Shown piece by piece: positions 7,216 through 9,625 of a stretch of 9,625 nucleotides of DNA. The notes below the pieces were generated by a model. The model saw only the letters and a list, made by a program, of their open reading frames with translations. It made no database searches and was not told the origin of the DNA. The position numbers and the translations under genes are program-made. The DNA comes from Opitutales bacterium (GTDB lineage Bacteria > Verrucomicrobiota > Verrucomicrobiia > Opitutales > UBA2987), in the NCBI GenBank assembly GCA_021772555.1, contig JAJFLT010000347.1, positions 1-9,625 of the forward strand, written 5' to 3'. Position 1 is the first letter of the stretch, and each line of letters opens with the position of its first letter.

Positions 7216-7292
7216 ATTTTTCCCTTGGTTCCTTAAGCGTGTAATTGATGGAATGAATAGGCAACACTCGATTAAACTTCACTCTATAAACA

Positions 7293-7508
7293 TTAGAATG
7301 AATTTAGTTCGGATTTTTCAGGTTTGAATGTCCGTCTCCATTTGTCGGGGAATTGCCATAATTCGCGCTGGAGTGAGTGAGAGAAAATAATTTCTTCAAG
7401 CGGGAAGAGCGGAAAAATAAAATTTTCATCAATCAGGTGTTGACATACAAATCGCAATGGAGAGACTGAACTGGTCCTACCGGTAGAACCAGTTTGATTT
7501 CTTCCCAT
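7293..7508 (-). CDS. Weak candidate 71-residue hypothetical protein
   Basis: Minus-strand frame from ATG (7508-7506) to a TAA at 7295-7293, with GAGGAA (7520-7515) 6 bases before the ATG. The frame stays open further upstream to 7541. The product begins MGRNQTGSTGRTSS and continues with a mixed polar/aromatic sequence (for example FPLEEIIFSHSLQRELWQF) that matches nothing I recognise. Against it: the frame runs through the 26-base palindrome, third-codon positions do not resemble the neighbouring genes, and a frame this long can arise by chance in AT-rich DNA. It would be divergent from the GntR gene. Confidence 0.18.
   Translation of the reverse strand: MGRNQTGSTGRTSSVSPLRFVCQHLIDENFIFPLFPLEEIIFSHSLQRELWQFPDKWRRTFKPEKSELNSF
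7440..7445 (+). promoter_or_regulatory. Possible -35 box of the regulator/hydroxylase operon
   Basis: TTGACA is a perfect sigma-70 -35 hexamer, placed 24 bases before the palindrome at 7469. A good -10 box is lacking: at 16 bases spacing the hexamer is GAGACT (3 of 6 matches), and other spacings are no better. If the promoter is real, the palindrome would cover its start region, which is a typical position for repression. Confidence 0.3.
7469..7494. promoter_or_regulatory. Near-perfect 26-base palindrome, likely operator of the FadR-type regulator
   Basis: Two 13-base arms with 12 of 13 pairs complementary. The outer ends are AACTGGT and ACCAGTT, and the centre is the perfect palindrome CTACCGGTAG. 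It can be read as two overlapping sites, each with the core GGT-N3-ACC (GGTCCTACC and GGTAGAACC), whose centres are 9 bases apart. FadR-subfamily regulators such as FadR, PdhR and LldR bind sites of the form TGGT-N3-ACCA, and the outer half-site AACTGGT matches that type closely. The regulator gene starts 78 bases downstream, so autoregulation and control of the hydroxylase genes is the simplest reading. The lack of a following T-run argues against a terminator. Confidence 0.75.
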
Positions 7509-7557
7509 TTCATGTTCCTCTAATTTGATGATCGCAAACAACTATACCATGATTCGC

Positions 7558-7563
7558 GGAGGG
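7558..7563 (+). promoter_or_regulatory. Strong Shine-Dalgarno that sets the GTG start of the regulator
   Basis: GGAGGG lies 8 bases before GTG 7572. It is the best ribosome site in the window and supports GTG as the start, which gives the short N-terminus before the winged helix that GntR proteins normally have. Confidence 0.8.
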
Positions 7564-7571
7564 TTTGGACG

Positions 7572-8276
7572 GTGATTTATACTCGACAGAAGTCTCCAAT
7601 TGCCCGTGAAACATTTGATTTTATTGCGGATCGAATACGGGGCGGTCACTACTCTCCGGGCGATCGATTACCGGGTGAGCGTTCTCTGGCCAGTCAATTG
7701 AAGGTGGGGCGCAATTCTGTGCGGGAAGCCATCCGGAGGCTGGAAACGGCTGGTTTGCTGGAGACTCGGCAGGGTTTGGGTACTTTTGTCAAAGACCCCA
7801 GCGGTGAAATTCTGCAAACCGCCTTGATGTCGAATTATCTTACCGATACGGCCATTCAGGAAAAATTGTTCGACCTTCGCCTCATTATCGAAGTTGAGGC
7901 CACCGCCAGAGCCGCCCGATGTGCCACCCCCGATCAAATCGAGACGTTACGCCGGTTCAATGAAATGGTGGAAAAGTGCAGCGCCCGTGGCGATATGGAG
8001 GGAATGATCGTGGCCGATTTTGAGTTTCACCGTCAGATTCTGGTGGCCACGGGCAATGATATTCTGGTCAACCTGATGGATGGCATCATGGACCTGTTGC
8101 GTGAAATAAGGCGCGTGGGGGCTGAATTACCGGAATTGCTTGCGGAAAGAATATCGAGCCACCGCGCGATCATCAAAGCCATTGCCAATGGAGATGGCGA
8201 AGCGGCTCGTGCAGCCATGAAGGAGCATCTTGAAGGTGTTTTCAAACAGGTGAAGTCAACTTGGGAAAACCAATAG
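7572..8276 (+). CDS. GntR-family transcriptional regulator, FadR/FCD subfamily
   Basis: A 234-residue DNA-binding regulator that in this family dimerises and responds to a small acid or metabolite. The N-terminal winged helix (about 5-75) shows the GntR signature: I-x-x-G-x-x-x-P-G-D-x-L-P-x-E-R-x-L-A, then VGRNSVREAIRRLETAGLLE and the wing GTFV. The C-terminal FCD domain (about 95-230) is all-helical. It keeps the metal ligands expected in most FCD proteins: D149 and H153 in ADFEFHRQ, H197 in SSHRAI and H219 in MKEHL, so it probably binds a divalent metal plus a carboxylate ligand. It sits 22 bases before the hydroxylase genes in the same direction and 78 bases after a FadR-type palindrome. 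It is therefore the likely local regulator, repressing itself and the operon until the substrate or a product appears. The ligand is not predictable. Confidence 0.93.
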   Translation: MIYTRQKSPIARETFDFIADRIRGGHYSPGDRLPGERSLASQLKVGRNSVREAIRRLETAGLLETRQGLGTFVKDPSGEILQTALMSNYLTDTAIQEKLFDLRLIIEVEATARAARCATPDQIETLRRFNEMVEKCSARGDMEGMIVADFEFHRQILVATGNDILVNLMDGIMDLLREIRRVGAELPELLAERISSHRAIIKAIANGDGEAARAAMKEHLEGVFKQVKSTWENQ

Positions 8277-8298
8277 TTGGTGGAGATGCGTTTTACAC

Positions 8299-9186
8299 AT
8301 GAGACCGTTTGAATATTTCGAGCCCGCCACTTTACCGGCGGCGGCAGCATTGCTTGAGCGCTTTAACGGCCGGGCCAGCATCCTTGCCGGCGGGACCGAT
8401 TTGCTGGTTGAAATCAAGGAGCGGATTCGCCTGCCGGATCATGTTATCAACATCAAAAAAGTTCCGGGTCTCGACTATTTAAGCTACGATCCAGAAAAGG
8501 GATTGAAAATCGGTGCCTTGGCCACCATGCGGGAGGTGGAAACCTCAACTGTAGTGAAGGAAAAATACGCCGGTCTCTACCAGGCAGCCAGGGAATTGGG
8601 ATCGATCCAGGTGCGCAACCGGGCCACGGTGGCGGGAAACATTTGCCGGGCCTCGCCCTCTGCCGACACCCTCCCGTCCCTGATCGCCGATAATGCCGCC
8701 ATACAAACATTTGGACCCGCCGGGGAGCGATCCATTCCCATGGAAAATTTCTTCACCGGCCCGGGGAAAACGATCCTTTCCCCTGGTGAAATACTTACCG
8801 GAATCAATGTGCCCAATCCCCCTCCGAATACGGGCAAGGTTTATTTGAAATTGGGACGCCGAGCCGCTATGGAATTGGCGACTGTGGGGGTGGCCGTCAG
8901 CCTGACCGTGGAGGGAGAACTTTGTCGCTATGTGCGTATTGTACTGGGAGCGGTGGCACCGACACCCATGCGCGCGACCGAGGCCGAGAACCTCATGTTG
9001 GATAATGAATTTTCGGAAGATAATCTGGAAATAGCGGCCCAATGCGCCCGCGACCAAAGCCGACCCATCTCCGATGTCAGGGGCAGCGCGGATTACCGGC
9101 GGGAAATGGTGGCGGTTTTAACCAGGCGCGCCCTCCGTATGGCATGGGCGGCGGCGGAAAATGATGGATTGGATGAATCCTTATGA
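8299..9186 (+). CDS. FAD-binding (medium) subunit of a xanthine dehydrogenase/CO dehydrogenase-family enzyme
   Basis: A 295-residue flavoprotein subunit of a molybdenum hydroxylase; it takes electrons from the [2Fe-2S] subunit through FAD. Family features: N-terminal FEYFEPATLPAAAALL, first FAD motif AGGTDLL (30-36), second FAD motif ATVAGNICRASPSADTLPSL (109-128; the core is usually T-I/V-G-G-N, here TVAGN), and the C-terminal four-helix/beta domain with KLGRRAAMELATVGVAV and LGAVAPTP. Length is normal for the CoxM/XdhB type. ATG 8299 follows GGTGGAG (8279-8285) at a rather long 13 bases. Its stop overlaps the ATG of the small subunit (ATGA). The medium-small order matches the M-S-L arrangement of CO dehydrogenase-like operons, with the large subunit expected next. 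The family also covers purine, nicotinate, aldehyde and aromatic-CoA enzymes, so the substrate is open. Confidence 0.93.
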   Translation: MRPFEYFEPATLPAAAALLERFNGRASILAGGTDLLVEIKERIRLPDHVINIKKVPGLDYLSYDPEKGLKIGALATMREVETSTVVKEKYAGLYQAARELGSIQVRNRATVAGNICRASPSADTLPSLIADNAAIQTFGPAGERSIPMENFFTGPGKTILSPGEILTGINVPNPPPNTGKVYLKLGRRAAMELATVGVAVSLTVEGELCRYVRIVLGAVAPTPMRATEAENLMLDNEFSEDNLEIAAQCARDQSRPISDVRGSADYRREMVAVLTRRALRMAWAAAENDGLDESL

Positions 9187-9625
9187 AACGCATCGTAACC
9201 GCAACGATTAACGGTGAACGACGCGAGTTGGCCATTGAGCCATTTCGCAGTCTACTGGACGTCTTGCGAGACGAAGCCAACCTGACCGGTTCCAAAAAAG
9301 GCTGCGATGTGGGCGACTGCGGTGCTTGCACCGTTATTCTTGACGGAAAACCAGTCAATTCATGCCTTGTTCTGGGAGTAGAGATCGACGGGCTCGAACT
9401 GACGACGATCGAAGGATTGGCCGACGAGACTGCGCCGGGCGCGCCTTTACATCCATTGCAGGAGAGCCTTCTCCGTCACGGCGGAGCCCAGTGCGGATTT
9501 TGTACACCAGGCATTCTCATGGCGGCCAAGGCTCTGCTCAATGAAATTCCACACCCGACCGAAGAAGAGGCGCGCTTTGCCATAGCGGGAAACCTCTGCC
9601 GGTGCACTGGATACACTAAAATCAT
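9183..9625 (+). CDS. [2Fe-2S] (small) subunit of the same molybdenum hydroxylase (partial at window end)
   Basis: The first 147 codons of the iron-sulfur subunit that passes electrons from the molybdopterin site to the FAD subunit. The plant-ferredoxin-like N-terminal cluster has C41-x4-C46-x2-C49-x11-C61 (GCDVGDCGACTV, then NSC). The C-terminal helical cluster has C104-x2-C107 (QCGFCTPG) and C139-x-C141 (LCRCTGY). All eight cluster ligands are present, so both clusters should form. Family members are about 150-170 residues long, so only a short tail is missing. The start ATG 9183 overlaps the medium-subunit stop. The catalytic molybdopterin subunit, not visible here, would show which compound is oxidised. 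Confidence 0.95.
   Translation, partial: MKRIVTATINGERRELAIEPFRSLLDVLRDEANLTGSKKGCDVGDCGACTVILDGKPVNSCLVLGVEIDGLELTTIEGLADETAPGAPLHPLQESLLRHGGAQCGFCTPGILMAAKALLNEIPHPTEEEARFAIAGNLCRCTGYTKI

Larger units (their letters stand above)
7019..7571. other. Intergenic region between the division cluster and the catabolic operon
   Basis: 553 bases, more AT-rich than the flanking genes. It contains a 30-codon minus-strand frame (7123-7215), a weak 71-codon minus-strand frame (7293-7508), a near-perfect palindrome (7469-7494), a TTGACA box (7440-7445) and the strong ribosome site of the next gene. I saw no convincing intrinsic terminator after ftsZ. The best hairpins are AAACG-5-CGTTT at 7017-7031 and a 5-base-pair one near 7077-7094, and neither is followed by a T-run. 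No tRNA-like cloverleaf was found. Confidence 0.7.

Noticed and set aside
7094..7282. 62-codon minus-strand frame overlapping the small membrane-protein candidate
   Set aside because: It lacks a good ribosome site, and its residues look unstructured until the final hydrophobic stretch. The other frame (7123-7215) has the better start signal. Its last ten residues matter only if a frameshift occurs.
7328..7390. 20-codon plus-strand frame beginning MSVSICRG
   Set aside because: It is very short, has no ribosome site and no recognisable sequence.
7469..7494. Palindrome read as a transcription terminator or a mobile-element end
   Set aside because: No T-run follows, there is no loop, no second copy or target duplication is visible, and the half-sites match FadR-type operators better.

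Overview
This window carries the 3' half of a bacterial division and cell-wall (dcw) cluster, followed by the start of an unrelated catabolic operon. Everything confidently called lies on the + strand. The order is: end of murG, a murC-murB gene fusion, ddl, ftsQ, ftsA, ftsZ (1-7018); a 553-base gap (7019-7571); a FadR-type GntR regulator (7572-8276); the FAD subunit of a molybdenum hydroxylase (8299-9186); and the [2Fe-2S] subunit of the same enzyme, cut by the window end (9183-9625).

Organism: the cluster order, the MurC-MurB fusion and the divergent FtsZ whose tail ends in a DVPTYLRR-type peptide suggest a Gram-negative of the PVC superphylum, most likely Verrucomicrobiota or a close relative. 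This is an inference from gene content; no 16S or marker phylogeny is available here. GC content is intermediate and codon use looks uniform, with no sign of recent transfer in the division genes.

Region 1 (1-7018) makes and uses peptidoglycan precursor. MurG makes lipid II. The MurC domain adds L-Ala to UDP-MurNAc, which the MurB domain of the same polypeptide makes. Ddl supplies D-Ala-D-Ala. FtsQ, FtsA and FtsZ form the divisome scaffold, membrane tether and cytoskeletal ring. murG, murC-murB, ddl and ftsQ are chained by 4-base ATGA/GTGA overlaps, so they are probably translationally coupled. ftsA and ftsZ have short AT-rich leaders without a Shine-Dalgarno sequence at the first ATG.

Region 2 (7019-7571) holds no long gene. 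It has a 30-codon minus-strand reading frame with a good ribosome site that would encode a tiny membrane protein, a weaker 71-codon minus-strand frame, and a striking near-perfect 26-base palindrome (7469-7494) made of two overlapping GGT-N3-ACC sites. That is the form expected for an operator of the FadR-type regulator encoded just downstream.

Region 3 (7572-9625) is the regulator plus medium and small subunits of a xanthine dehydrogenase/CO dehydrogenase-family enzyme. The large molybdopterin subunit is expected beyond the window edge. The substrate cannot be told from these subunits.

No mobile element, CRISPR array, tRNA or rRNA was seen. The points most worth a second look are the FtsZ T7 loop, which keeps one of the two catalytic aspartates but has Thr in place of the other; the palindromic operator; the MurC-MurB fusion with non-standard residues in both active sites; and the small membrane-protein gene.
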